Source of the DNA: JADKAV01 sp963732355
Lineage (GTDB): Bacteria > Actinomycetota > Actinomycetes > S36-B12 > UBA10799
Reading direction: 5' to 3'
Length of the DNA stretch: 64,000 nucleotides
NCBI GenBank assembly: GCA_963732355.1
Contig: CAVSZD010000006.1
Span: 186,001-250,000 of the forward strand
How positions within the stretch are numbered: the stretch's first letter is position 1; each line of letters starts with the position of its first letter. The position numbers and the translations under genes are program-made. The notes below the pieces were generated by a model, which was given only the letters and a program-made list of their open reading frames with translations, ran no database searches and was not told where the DNA came from. Below, one piece after another: positions 50,758 to 59,348 of the stretch.

Positions 50758-51993
50758 CTACCCCAGCGGGAGCCGCAGCGGCATCCCGGAGGCCCCTTGC
50801 GCGGATGTGCGCGTGGCCAGGATCTGGTGCAGCTGGATCCGGTTGCGAGCAAACCCCCACTTGCTCGCTGCCAGATACAGCCGCCAGACGCGGGCCTTGC
50901 GCACGCCGACCTCCTGGACGGCCTCGTCCCAGTGCGACTCGAGGTTCTCCAACCAGAAACCAAGCGTCATGGCGTAGTGCACCCGCAGATTCTCCTCATG
51001 CTGCACCTCGAGGTCCTGGCGCTCGATTGCGTCAACCAGGGTCCCGACGTGGACCAACTCCCCGTCGGGGAACACATAGCGGTTGATGAACCCGTTGCGG
51101 GTGTAGGTCCTGGCCGCGGGATCAGTGCGGGTGATGCAGTGGTTGAGCAGTCGCCCACCATCAATCAACCGGGAGCGCAGGAAGCTGAAGTAGTCGGGGT
51201 AGTTGGTCTTGCCGATGTGCTCGGTCAGGCCGATCGATGCGACACGATCGAAGCCCGTCTCCGGGACAGCTCGGTAGTCGCTGTGCCGGATCTGAATACG
51301 CTGCTCCAAACCGGCCTCGGTGACGGCTCGCTGACCCCAACGTGCCTGCTGTTCGGACAAGGTGACGGCGATGACCTCGACCCCGTAATTGGCAGCGGCA
51401 TGTAGGGCGAAACCACCCCAGCCGCACCCGGTGTCCAGCACGCGCATGCCCGGTTCCAGACCCAACTTGCGGCAGACGAGGTCGAACTTCTCGACCTGCG
51501 CCTCCTCCAGCGAAGCTCGCTCATGGGTGAACACCGCGCAGGTGTACGCCATGGTCGGGCCCAGCACCCACTCGTAGAACCGGTTGGAGACGTCGTAGTG
51601 GTGGGAGATCACTTCCGCGTCGCGACGCCGGCTGTGTTTGCTGCCCGACTGCTGGACCTCCTCCGGCGGCGGGGCCGGCTTCTGCAGCACGAAGGGGGCG
51701 AAGTGGCGGGCGATGCGCAGCTTCTCCTTCAGTGGGACCTCGCGGATCGCGGCCGTGGCCAGCCGGTCGAAAGCGGTGTACAGGTCGCCGGACACTTCGA
51801 GGTCACCGGCGACATAGGCCCGCGCCACGCCCAACTGTCCCGGGGCACCCAACAGGGCTGCGATTGCTCTCGGTGAGCGGACCTCCAACCGGATGTCCGA
51901 ACCGATCCGGCCGCCCTTGCTCCCGTCGTAGGCCACGAACTCCACATCGGTGTTCGGTCCGGCCAATTGGTCGAATGCCTCAGCAATCCTCAT
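50758..51993 (-). CDS. tmsB: SAM-dependent fatty-acyl methyltransferase, CFA synthase family (TmsB-like)
   Basis: 411 residues. Start ATG overlaps the upstream oxidoreductase stop (ATGA). The cyclopropane-fatty-acid-synthase family signature is clear: SHHYDVSNRFYEWVLGPTMA, YTCAVFTHERASLEEAQ, VLDTGCGWGGFALHAAANYG, and GLTEHIGKTNYPDYF. The tight pairing with an FAD-linked oxidoreductase is that of the 10-methyl fatty acid system (TmsA/TmsB, BfaA/BfaB), in which the methyltransferase adds a methylene at C10 of oleoyl phospholipid and the FAD enzyme reduces it. The role is inferred from this pair. Confidence 0.85.
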   Translation of the reverse strand: MRIAEAFDQLAGPNTDVEFVAYDGSKGGRIGSDIRLEVRSPRAIAALLGAPGQLGVARAYVAGDLEVSGDLYTAFDRLATAAIREVPLKEKLRIARHFAPFVLQKPAPPPEEVQQSGSKHSRRRDAEVISHHYDVSNRFYEWVLGPTMAYTCAVFTHERASLEEAQVEKFDLVCRKLGLEPGMRVLDTGCGWGGFALHAAANYGVEVIAVTLSEQQARWGQRAVTEAGLEQRIQIRHSDYRAVPETGFDRVASIGLTEHIGKTNYPDYFSFLRSRLIDGGRLLNHCITRTDPAARTYTRNGFINRYVFPDGELVHVGTLVDAIERQDLEVQHEENLRVHYAMTLGFWLENLESHWDEAVQEVGVRKARVWRLYLAASKWGFARNRIQLHQILATRTSAQGASGMPLRLPLG

Positions 51994-53360
51994 CTGCCCT
52001 CCTCGCAGGTCTTCTCGAACAGGTCCGGGAAGCGACTGTGTGGGTCGTACCTCCCCTTGAGCCGCGCATACGTGGACCCGCCATAGATCTCGTAGAACTC
52101 CTCGCGACTGTAGAACGAAGTGGAGTACAACGACTTGCGCCCGCCGAGTTCGGTCACCTTCTTCTCGATCTCGCGGTTGACGCGTCCGGCCTGCGGATCC
52201 TCGCCGTGGCCAGTTGGCACTCGCGACCAGAAGCCGACGTTGACGTAGGTGGTCTGCGGCTCGAACTCGTACAAGGACCAGTGCCGGTCGGCCTGACGTT
52301 GCCGAAGTGGGCACACCCACACGGGGCTGATCCCCACCCGCCGGTCGAAGAAGTCGAGGAACTCCGGCAGCGCTTCCACGGGAACCTCGATGTCCTGCAC
52401 AACGATCTCCTTGGCAGCCCGTCCGCGCAATCGGTCGAAGCGGCTCGAGAGTTGCCATCTGCGGTCGGCGGCGATGATCTTCCAGTACACGTCGCTGCGT
52501 TTGTACCGATCGGGCCAGACCCGACGCACGAACCGGTTCTGGACCCCGAACGCGGCCGAGCACCAGAACCAGTCGGTGTCCCAGCGCCAGAGGTAGTCGT
52601 TGATGGTCAACGTGTCCGTGGCCCGCGCCCGGATCGACTGGTAGTAAATGTGTCCTCCGGTGTAATCCGAGGCCGTTCCCGACTGCGCGTAGGACCCCAG
52701 CGTGAGATACATCTGGTCGGGGGCGAATACAACCCCGTCGAGGTAGTCGACCCGCTGGCCGTCATGAGACCCGTCCGTGGTGATCCGGGCGATGGCTGCG
52801 GCAAGGTCCGGGTAGTTGCCGAACCGGATATGGCGCAGAGCGACGAACGGTTGGACCGGTTCCAGTTCGATGTCGAGGCGCAACGCATAGCCCAAGGTGC
52901 CGTACGAGTTCGGGAAACCGAAGAACAGGTCGCTGTGTTCGCCCCCTGGAACGGCTCGCACCACCTCGCCTGAACCTGTCAGCACATCCATGGCCAACAC
53001 CGACTCGTGCGGGCAACCGTTACGGAAGCTGGCCGCCTCAATCCCCAGCCCAGTCACCGCACCACCCAGGGTGATGGTCCGCAACTGAGGCACGCACAGC
53101 GGAACCAGGCCGTGGGCCAGCGTCGCGGCCACGAGGTCCTCGTAGGTGGTCAGGCCCCCGACGCTGGCAGTGCGGTTGACCGGGTCGATTGCGAAGACCT
53201 GCGCGAACTGCGAGAGGTCCAGCTCGGCGGCGGTGCCGGTGCGGGCGCGGGTGCGGAACAGGTTGGAGGTGCGCTTGCGCAATCGGACGTGGCCGCTCGT
53301 GGCCGACAACTGCCGTGCCGCCTCGTCGGCGGCGGCATCGAAATCCAGAGCCACTCCCAC
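51990..53360 (-). CDS. tmsA: FAD-binding oxidoreductase (TmsA/BfaA-like)
   Basis: 456 residues of the VAO/FAD-linked oxidase fold, DIMINUTO-like: VGGLTTYEDLVAATLAHGLV, PQLRTITLGGAVTGLGIEAA, SFRNGCPHESVLAMDVLTGS and SDLFFGFPNSYGTLGYALRL. It should use NADPH to reduce a methylene to a methyl on the fatty acid made by the coupled methyltransferase, giving 10-methyl branched chains such as tuberculostearate. Membrane-associated action is expected because the substrate is phospholipid. Confidence 0.85.
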   Translation of the reverse strand: MGVALDFDAAADEAARQLSATSGHVRLRKRTSNLFRTRARTGTAAELDLSQFAQVFAIDPVNRTASVGGLTTYEDLVAATLAHGLVPLCVPQLRTITLGGAVTGLGIEAASFRNGCPHESVLAMDVLTGSGEVVRAVPGGEHSDLFFGFPNSYGTLGYALRLDIELEPVQPFVALRHIRFGNYPDLAAAIARITTDGSHDGQRVDYLDGVVFAPDQMYLTLGSYAQSGTASDYTGGHIYYQSIRARATDTLTINDYLWRWDTDWFWCSAAFGVQNRFVRRVWPDRYKRSDVYWKIIAADRRWQLSSRFDRLRGRAAKEIVVQDIEVPVEALPEFLDFFDRRVGISPVWVCPLRQRQADRHWSLYEFEPQTTYVNVGFWSRVPTGHGEDPQAGRVNREIEKKVTELGGRKSLYSTSFYSREEFYEIYGGSTYARLKGRYDPHSRFPDLFEKTCEEGR

Positions 53361-53458
53361 CGCTCAAACCCTAGTGCCGAGCAGCGGGCTTGATCAACTC
53401 CCGCCCCGGCGCCGCCCGCCGTTGGTCACGCCCGCCGGGGAGCCCGCCGCCACTGTTG

Positions 53459-53526
53459 GTTAGAGGTTGTGCTGTTGGTTAGCGAAACAACGCGTGGATT
53501 CGCTAACGAGGAGCACAACCTCTAAC
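53459..53526. repeat. 68-bp palindromic element, copy 5
   Basis: Outer and inner blocks are intact on both sides. The left middle block is CTGTTG, the right GAGGAG, so the middle of the stem does not pair. Centre ACAACGCGTGGA. It lies about 100 bases upstream of the tmsA-like start and about 70 bases beyond the end of the possible small RNA. Confidence 0.92.
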
Positions 53527-53596
53527 CAGGGGATCAAGGCGGGGCCCGTGAACCGTCACGGCCGGGCGGGACCCGCGCCTCACCCGGCAACCCGGC

Positions 53597-53728
53597 CACA
53601 AAAAGAAGTAACCGGGTCCGAGTGATCAAGCGTGCACGGTGGCCAGTCAAGCCGGCCTGTCCCCAACGTGGGGTTGAGCGCCGCGTGGGTACTCGGACCC
53701 GGTTCCGATGACTTCAGGGCCATCTACC
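53597..53728 (-). ncRNA. possible structured small RNA
   Basis: On the minus strand, AACCGGGTCCGAGT and ACTCGGACCCGGTT form a perfect 14-base closing stem around 67 bases, which hold smaller pairings (CCCCACGTTGGGG, GGCCGGCTTGACTGGCC). The 3' arm is followed by ACTTCTTTTTGTG, a U run as in intrinsic terminators. Upstream, TATAGA at 53734-53739 is a good -10, giving a start near 53727; a matching -35 is not evident. Alternatively the whole is an elaborate terminator for the ABC1 gene. No known RNA family recognised. Confidence 0.5.
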
Positions 53729-53788
53729 TCTGTTCTATACCCATCCATCGATGCATGGGATGACAATCTTGAGAACTCGCGGCAAATG

Positions 53789-55123
53789 TCACCCGTCGGA
53801 CTGCGTGTCTGTGGATAGACCCTGCGCAAAGCCGGGCAGGTACTCGATCAGTTCGGGTCGAACCAGGACTTCGGCGTTCAATCCGCTGAGCACCCCGACC
53901 AGTCCCAGCCAGACCCGATGGGTGAACAACTGCTCGGCCGGCATGTTCATCTGAAGGGCCACAGCGAAGTCCGGGTTGCGCGGATCGTTGATCTTGCCGA
54001 AGTTGCTGCGCAACCACTCCCGGCTGTAGGTGAACCTCTCGTGCCGGGCCGGCTCGGTGAACGGTGCCAGGTAGTCAGCCAGCTTGTCGACCTCCAGGTG
54101 CCTGCCCGGACGAACGAATCCGTCCTGCTGCAAGCGCACCGCCACCGCCTGGTCGTCGCCGGCCAGCATGCCGGCGATCAGCCTGCCGAACGTTTCGGGC
54201 AGACCGCCCGGGGTGCTCAGCACTGAGCCGAAATCGAGCACGCCCAGGCGGCCGTCAACGAGGCGGAAGTTGCCCGGGTGAGGGTCGGTGTGCAGCAGGC
54301 CCACCCGGGTCGGGCTGACCAGGAAGAACCGCTGGTACAACTGCCCGGCAAGGTCTCGTTCAGCCTGCGATCCCGACAGCGCCACCTGGGCGAAACCGGT
54401 TCCGTCCAGCCATTCGGAGACCATGACCCGACGGCTCGCACGCAACACTCGCGGAACCACCACTTCGGGATCGTGCGCGTAGGCATCGGCGAACAGGTTC
54501 TGGCTGTGGGCCTCCTGCTCGTAGTCAAGTTCCTCGGTCAAGCGGGTGCGTAGTTCTGCGACCAGCGGCGGCATGGCCATACCGCGAGCCACGATCGACG
54601 TCGCCCGCAACGCGATGGACAGCGCCCGCACATCGGCAGCCATCACCTCCGCGATGCCCGGGTACTGCACCTTGACGGCCACCTGCGTCCCGTCCGGCAG
54701 AACCGCCCGGTGCACCTGACCGATGGAGGCGGCCGCGACGGGTTGATCGTCGAAGCTGCGGAAACCCGTCCGCCAGTCGGGGCCGAGTTCGTCGCGCAGC
54801 ACGGTCTCGATCTCAGCCAGCGGGAGGCCCGGGTTGGACTCCTGCATGGCGGTCAGCGCCGAGCGCCAACTGCCGTCTGGGTCCTGCGGGAACAGAGTCT
54901 CGACGGTGGACAACAATTGCCCCGCCTTGAGTGCGCCGCCCTTCAACTGCCCCAAGGTCCGCCGGGTGTCATCAGCGGTGGCAGCCCGGGCCGCGTTGGA
55001 CAACCCCTGCCGGTCCCCACCTCGAAGCACACTGGCCTGGACCTTGAGCGAGCGTCCCAGCGCTCGCACGGGCAGCAACCCGATGCGGGTGGAACGCGCC
55101 AGACTCGAGGTGGACAGACCCAT
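53789..55123 (-). CDS. ABC1/UbiB-family kinase-like protein
   Basis: 444 residues from an ATG just past the upstream gene's stop. ABC1 signatures: LKGGALKAGQLLSTVE (the KxGQ motif that occludes the active site), ESNPGLPLAEIETVL, AAASIGQVHRAVLPDGTQVA, VKVQYPGI (ATP-binding Lys), LDYEQEAHSQ, LHTDPHPGNFRLVDGRLGVL and DFGSV. Family members support isoprenoid-quinone or lipid metabolism through an atypical ATPase activity. Probably cotranscribed with the Fic-like gene upstream. Confidence 0.92.
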   Translation of the reverse strand: MGLSTSSLARSTRIGLLPVRALGRSLKVQASVLRGGDRQGLSNAARAATADDTRRTLGQLKGGALKAGQLLSTVETLFPQDPDGSWRSALTAMQESNPGLPLAEIETVLRDELGPDWRTGFRSFDDQPVAAASIGQVHRAVLPDGTQVAVKVQYPGIAEVMAADVRALSIALRATSIVARGMAMPPLVAELRTRLTEELDYEQEAHSQNLFADAYAHDPEVVVPRVLRASRRVMVSEWLDGTGFAQVALSGSQAERDLAGQLYQRFFLVSPTRVGLLHTDPHPGNFRLVDGRLGVLDFGSVLSTPGGLPETFGRLIAGMLAGDDQAVAVRLQQDGFVRPGRHLEVDKLADYLAPFTEPARHERFTYSREWLRSNFGKINDPRNPDFAVALQMNMPAEQLFTHRVWLGLVGVLSGLNAEVLVRPELIEYLPGFAQGLSTDTQSDG

Positions 55124-55125
55124 AC

Positions 55126-55896
55126 TCAACCCACCAGGGCGGTCAGGTTCTGCGTACCCTCTGCCATTGCGGCGCAGTAGAACTCGATCCAGGGTGCGAT
55201 CTCCCCGGCTGCATAGCCACGCAGAGCGCGCGCGTAGGCCGGGCGGCCCTGCTCATGAAGGCCCGCCTCGGGCACCGACCAGGTGTCAGGGTCCACACCG
55301 CGCGAGCTCAGAACCAGTCGGTCGACCGCGCGGGCGACCAGACCGCTGCCGTAAGTGAAGGGCTGCAGCGTCATCAGTTCGGCGTGGACCACTGCGGCCA
55401 CCACCAGCGCAGGGGCAGAGGTCTGATTCCCCAATCGCGCCGCCAAGTCAGTCAGCCGGGCGGCCACATTGCCGACATCAACGGTTGAACCTATTCGTAG
55501 CGGATCCGTCGGTTCACCGGTCCGGGGCCGACCGACATCATCGGGGGTCACAGGCACCGCCACCAAGGTGTGCAACTTGGCCAGCGCTTGCAGGGGAGCC
55601 CGCTCCCACACCGGTCGCAGGGCTGGCAGTTGCGCGTACATGCCTAGGATGCCTGCGGCCGCGCGACCCATGGGGGTGTCGTCATCGATTTGGCCGGCCT
55701 GCCACACCTGCCATTCGATCTCGATCCCGTCGATGGCCGCTGAACTGGCTGCCCCGGCCAACGCCGAGCGCCGGCTGAGTTCCTCGGCCGACTTGCGCAG
55801 TGTCCGGTCCCACAACATGGCGTCAAACGCCCGCCGGGCCGCATCGGCGGACTCAGTGACCCCGGGCATTCGGGCAACGGCGGCAAAAACATCCAC
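55126..55896 (-). CDS. Fic-like protein with degenerate active-site motif
   Basis: 256 residues from a GTG; the frame extends upstream through the intergenic hairpin but without family sequence. The Fic core is recognisable: HAELMTLQPFTYGSGLVARA occupies the place of HPFxDGNGRxGR. The catalytic His is replaced (LQPF), and GNGR reads GSGL. AMPylation is therefore unlikely, and it may be a binding protein. It is related to the fic-type gene (Rv3641c) found near topA in M. tuberculosis. It is followed directly by the ABC1 gene. Confidence 0.72.
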   Translation of the reverse strand: MDVFAAVARMPGVTESADAARRAFDAMLWDRTLRKSAEELSRRSALAGAASSAAIDGIEIEWQVWQAGQIDDDTPMGRAAAGILGMYAQLPALRPVWERAPLQALAKLHTLVAVPVTPDDVGRPRTGEPTDPLRIGSTVDVGNVAARLTDLAARLGNQTSAPALVVAAVVHAELMTLQPFTYGSGLVARAVDRLVLSSRGVDPDTWSVPEAGLHEQGRPAYARALRGYAAGEIAPWIEFYCAAMAEGTQNLTALVG

Positions 55897-55948
55897 CCCT
55901 CGACGGTAACGGTGGATTGTTGCGTTGTTACGCGGCCCTTCGTTGCAA

Positions 55949-55997
55949 TGTCGTGTTGTTGCTGGCTTTCGCGCCGTGGAACAGCAACAACACGACA
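55949..55997. repeat. long perfect hairpin in the fic-acs divergent region
   Basis: TGTCGTGTTGTTGCTG and its exact complement form a 16-base stem around 17 bases. Outside it, TGCGTTGTTACGCGG and CAACAACGCGACAACCGCGC show a second, looser layer of pairing. The same GTTG/CAAC-rich style recalls the 68-bp element, but the sequence differs. It lies midway between divergent starts, so it could hold operators for acs. Confidence 0.85.
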
Positions 55998-56109
55998 AGC
56001 GCGCCGCTGGACGCTCAACAACGCGACAACCGCGCAACGCAGCCAAGAGATCCACTTGCACCGCGGCACCCGCACCTGATCGGATAGGGGAAACCCGCGA
56101 GGAGACCGC

Positions 56110-58053
56110 ATGTCAGATGAGGCGCTTGAGAACCTGATGCACGAGGACAGGGTGTTCCCACCCGATCCGGCATTCGCTGAACAGGCGAACGCTAAGGCCG
56201 ACATGTACGAGCAGGCAGCCACCGACCGGCTGGCCTTCTGGGACACCCAAGCCGCCCGGCTGCGATGGGAGACCCCGTGGTCGCAGACCCTCGACTGGTC
56301 CGGTGCGCCCTTTGCCAAATGGTTCGTCGGTGGCACGCTCAACGTGGCCGTCAACTGCGTCGACCGGCATGTGGACGCCGGTTTCGGGGACAAGGTCGCC
56401 ATCCACTTCGAGGGCGAACCCGGCGACACCCGCACCATCACCTACGCCCAGCTCAAGGACCAGGTCTGCCGTGCCGCCAATGCCCTCACCGACATGGGGG
56501 TCCAGGCCGGCGACAGGGTGGCCATCTACCTGCCGATGATTCCCGAGGCGGCGATCGCCATGCTGGCCTGCGCCCGGATCGGGGCGGTGCACTCAGTGGT
56601 GTTCGGGGGATTCTCCGCCGAGGCCCTGCGCAGCCGCATCGACGACGCCGAAGCCAAGGTCGTGATCACCTCTGACGGCGGGTACCGGCGAGGCGGAGCA
56701 TCCGCGCTCAAACCGGCCGTCGATGAGGCCGTGGCGATGTGCCCGTCGATCCAGAAGGTCCTGGTCGTGCGCCGCACCGGTCAAGAGGTCGCTTGGACCG
56801 ACAAGGACGTGTGGTGGCACGAGGTGGTCGACGCAGCCAGCCCGGAGCACACCGCGCAGGCCTTCGACTCCGAGCACCCGCTGTTCATCCTCTACACCTC
56901 CGGAACCACGGGCAAACCCAAGGGGATCCTGCACACCACCGGCGGATACCTGACCCAGACCTCCTACACCCACTACAACGTGTTCGACCTCAAGGCCGGC
57001 GACGTCTACTGGTGCACCGCCGACGTCGGCTGGGTCACCGGGCACAGTTACATCGTGTACGGACCGATGGCCAACGGCGCGACCCAAGTCATGTACGAGG
57101 GCACCCCCGACACCCCCCACAAGGGCCGTTGGTGGGAGATCGTTGAGAAGTACCGGGTAACCCTGCTTTACACCGCGCCCACCGCGATCCGCACGTTCAT
57201 GAAGTGGGGCAACGACATCCCCACGCAGTTCGATCTCTCGTCGCTACGACTGCTCGGATCGGTCGGTGAGCCGATCAACCCCGAGGCCTGGATCTGGTAC
57301 CGCGACCACATCGGCGGCGGGGATGCACCGATCGTGGACACCTGGTGGCAGACCGAGACCGGCGCGATGATGATCAGCCCGCTACCCGGCGTGACGGCTT
57401 GCAAACCGGGGTCCGCCATGCGCGCTCTGCCGGGTATCAGCGCGGAGGTGGTCGACGACAACGGCCAGCCGGTCGGCCCCGGCGGCGGCGGGTACTTGGT
57501 GCTCACACAGCCCTGGCCGTCGATGCTGCGGGGGATCTGGGGCGACGACCAGCGTTACAAGGACACCTACTGGCTGCGGTGGCCCGAGTACTACTTCGCT
57601 GGTGACGGTGCCAAGTACGACGACGACGGCGCGATCTGGTTGTTGGGACGTGTGGACGATGTCATGAACGTGTCCGGCCACCGCATCTCCACCACTGAGG
57701 TGGAGTCGGCTCTGGTCTCGCACGAACTCGTTGCCGAGGCAGCCGTGGTGGGTGCGTCGGACGAGATGACCGGACAGGGGATCGTCGCGTTCGTCATCCT
57801 GCGCACCGACATGCAGGCACCCGAGGACGCGGTGAGCGAACTGCGCAACCATGTCGCCAAGGAGATCGGCCCGATCGCCAAACCCCGCCAGATCATGGTT
57901 GTCGGGGAACTGCCGAAGACCCGCTCAGGAAAGATCATGCGACGGCTTCTTCGCGATGTGGCAGAGCACCGTAGTCTCGGTGACGTGACCACACTGGCGG
58001 ATCCGTCGGTGATGAACCTGATCAGTGAGGGCCTGGACAAGGGTGGCGACTGA
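56110..58053 (+). CDS. acs: acetyl-CoA synthetase (AMP-forming)
   Basis: 647 residues, ATG after GAGGAG. AMP-binding core LFILYTSGTTGKPKGILHTT, DVGWVTGHSYIVYGP, VDTWWQTETGAMM, and the C-terminal KTRSGKIMRRLLRD with the Lys that is acetylated in regulation. The N-terminal FAKWFVGGTLNVAVNCVDRH is typical of Acs. It activates acetate to acetyl-CoA with ATP. The nhaA start overlaps its end, so the two are cotranscribed. A long hairpin lies upstream. Confidence 0.97.
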   Translation: MSDEALENLMHEDRVFPPDPAFAEQANAKADMYEQAATDRLAFWDTQAARLRWETPWSQTLDWSGAPFAKWFVGGTLNVAVNCVDRHVDAGFGDKVAIHFEGEPGDTRTITYAQLKDQVCRAANALTDMGVQAGDRVAIYLPMIPEAAIAMLACARIGAVHSVVFGGFSAEALRSRIDDAEAKVVITSDGGYRRGGASALKPAVDEAVAMCPSIQKVLVVRRTGQEVAWTDKDVWWHEVVDAASPEHTAQAFDSEHPLFILYTSGTTGKPKGILHTTGGYLTQTSYTHYNVFDLKAGDVYWCTADVGWVTGHSYIVYGPMANGATQVMYEGTPDTPHKGRWWEIVEKYRVTLLYTAPTAIRTFMKWGNDIPTQFDLSSLRLLGSVGEPINPEAWIWYRDHIGGGDAPIVDTWWQTETGAMMISPLPGVTACKPGSAMRALPGISAEVVDDNGQPVGPGGGGYLVLTQPWPSMLRGIWGDDQRYKDTYWLRWPEYYFAGDGAKYDDDGAIWLLGRVDDVMNVSGHRISTTEVESALVSHELVAEAAVVGASDEMTGQGIVAFVILRTDMQAPEDAVSELRNHVAKEIGPIAKPRQIMVVGELPKTRSGKIMRRLLRDVAEHRSLGDVTTLADPSVMNLISEGLDKGGD

Positions 58054-59344
58054 CAAACAGCCCCGAGGGGCCGTCTTCGAACGGCTCCCGCTGACCGAAC
58101 GGCTATGGGTCCTGCGGCAACTGCAGGATGAAACCATCGGTGGCGCACTGCTCATCATCGCCGCCACTGCTGCCTTCATCTGGGCGAACTCCCCGTGGTC
58201 TGAGGTCTACTTCGAGATCTCGGACTTCGAGATCGGCCCTGCCGCACTCAACCTCGACCTGAGCCTGGCCACATGGGCCGCGGACGGCCTGCTGGCCATC
58301 TTCTTCTTCGTCGCCGGGCTCGAACTCAAACACGAACTCGTCAAGGGCTCGCTGAGCAGGGTGTCGCAGGCGGCGGTCCCGGTGGCCGCAGCGCTCGGCG
58401 GGATGGTGATTCCCGCGCTGATCTACGTCGCTGTCAACACCGTGTCGAGCGAGGGCCAGGTGTCGGGCTGGGGTATCCCGATGGCCACCGACATCGCTTT
58501 TGCGCTGGCCGTCCTGGCGGTGGCGGGCCGACGCCTGCCCGTGGCACTTCGGGCGTTCCTGTTGACCCTGGCTGTGGTGGACGACCTCGGTGCCATCCTC
58601 GTTATCGCCATCTTCTACTCCGACAAGTTCGAACTGCTCCCCTTCGTCGGTTCGTTGGCGTGTATGTTCGCCTATTGGCTGGCCCAACGTGCACGGGTCA
58701 CCACCCCGCTGCTCTACGTTCCCTTGGCCTTCGTTACGTGGGCCCTGATGCACGAGTCCGGGGTCCACGCGACGGTGGCCGGTGTCGCCCTGGCCATGCT
58801 CACCCGCATCCGCGAGGATCCGGGGGAGGCGGAGGCGCCCGCCGATCGTCTGCAGCATGGCCTGCACCCACTTTCTGCCGGCTTCTGTGTACCGGTCTTC
58901 GCCTTCTTCGCCGCTGGGGTCAGCCTGCAGGGCAGCAGCATCGCGTCGGCTTTCCAGAATCCGGTTGCGATCGGCGTGATGCTCGGATTGGTCGTCGGCA
59001 AACCCATCGGGGTGCTGCTCGGGGCCGGCCTTACGGCCCGGTTCACCCGGGCATCGCTGGCCAGTGGCCTGCGCTGGCTCGACGTCGTGGCCGTTGGTCT
59101 GCTCGCCGGGATCGGCTTCACGGTGTCCTTGCTGATCGCCGAACTCGCATTCGCCGACGACAGCCCGGAGGCCAAGGCGGCCAAGGTCGGAGTGCTCGCG
59201 GCCAGCGTGATCGCAGCCCTTCTGGCCGTCGTGGCGTTGCGCCTGAGAGCCCGGTCCTACGACGCGCTGCACGACGTGGAGGAGCGCGACGACGACCAAG
59301 ATGGCATTCCGGACGTCTACGGTGAGCAGCGCGGACTAACCTGA
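58043..59344 (+). CDS. nhaA: Na+/H+ antiporter NhaA
   Basis: 433 residues from a GTG that overlaps acs by 11 bases. Twelve helices; key motifs are LLAIFFFVAGLELKHELVKG, GWGIPMATDIAFALAVLAVA, FLLTLAVVDDLGAILVIAIF with the paired Asp that bind Na+, and GLLAGIGFTVSLLIAELAF. A charged C-terminal tail (EERDDDQDGIPDVYGEQRG) follows. It exports sodium in exchange for protons. Translational coupling to acs is notable: acetate uptake and pH/sodium control may be linked. Confidence 0.95.
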   Translation: MATDKQPRGAVFERLPLTERLWVLRQLQDETIGGALLIIAATAAFIWANSPWSEVYFEISDFEIGPAALNLDLSLATWAADGLLAIFFFVAGLELKHELVKGSLSRVSQAAVPVAAALGGMVIPALIYVAVNTVSSEGQVSGWGIPMATDIAFALAVLAVAGRRLPVALRAFLLTLAVVDDLGAILVIAIFYSDKFELLPFVGSLACMFAYWLAQRARVTTPLLYVPLAFVTWALMHESGVHATVAGVALAMLTRIREDPGEAEAPADRLQHGLHPLSAGFCVPVFAFFAAGVSLQGSSIASAFQNPVAIGVMLGLVVGKPIGVLLGAGLTARFTRASLASGLRWLDVVAVGLLAGIGFTVSLLIAELAFADDSPEAKAAKVGVLAASVIAALLAVVALRLRARSYDALHDVEERDDDQDGIPDVYGEQRGLT

Positions 59345-59348
59345 TCCC

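Noticed and set aside
58103..59299. 398-codon minus-strand frame
   Set aside because: Antisense to nhaA, with no domain or ribosome site. NhaA motifs on the other strand are decisive.
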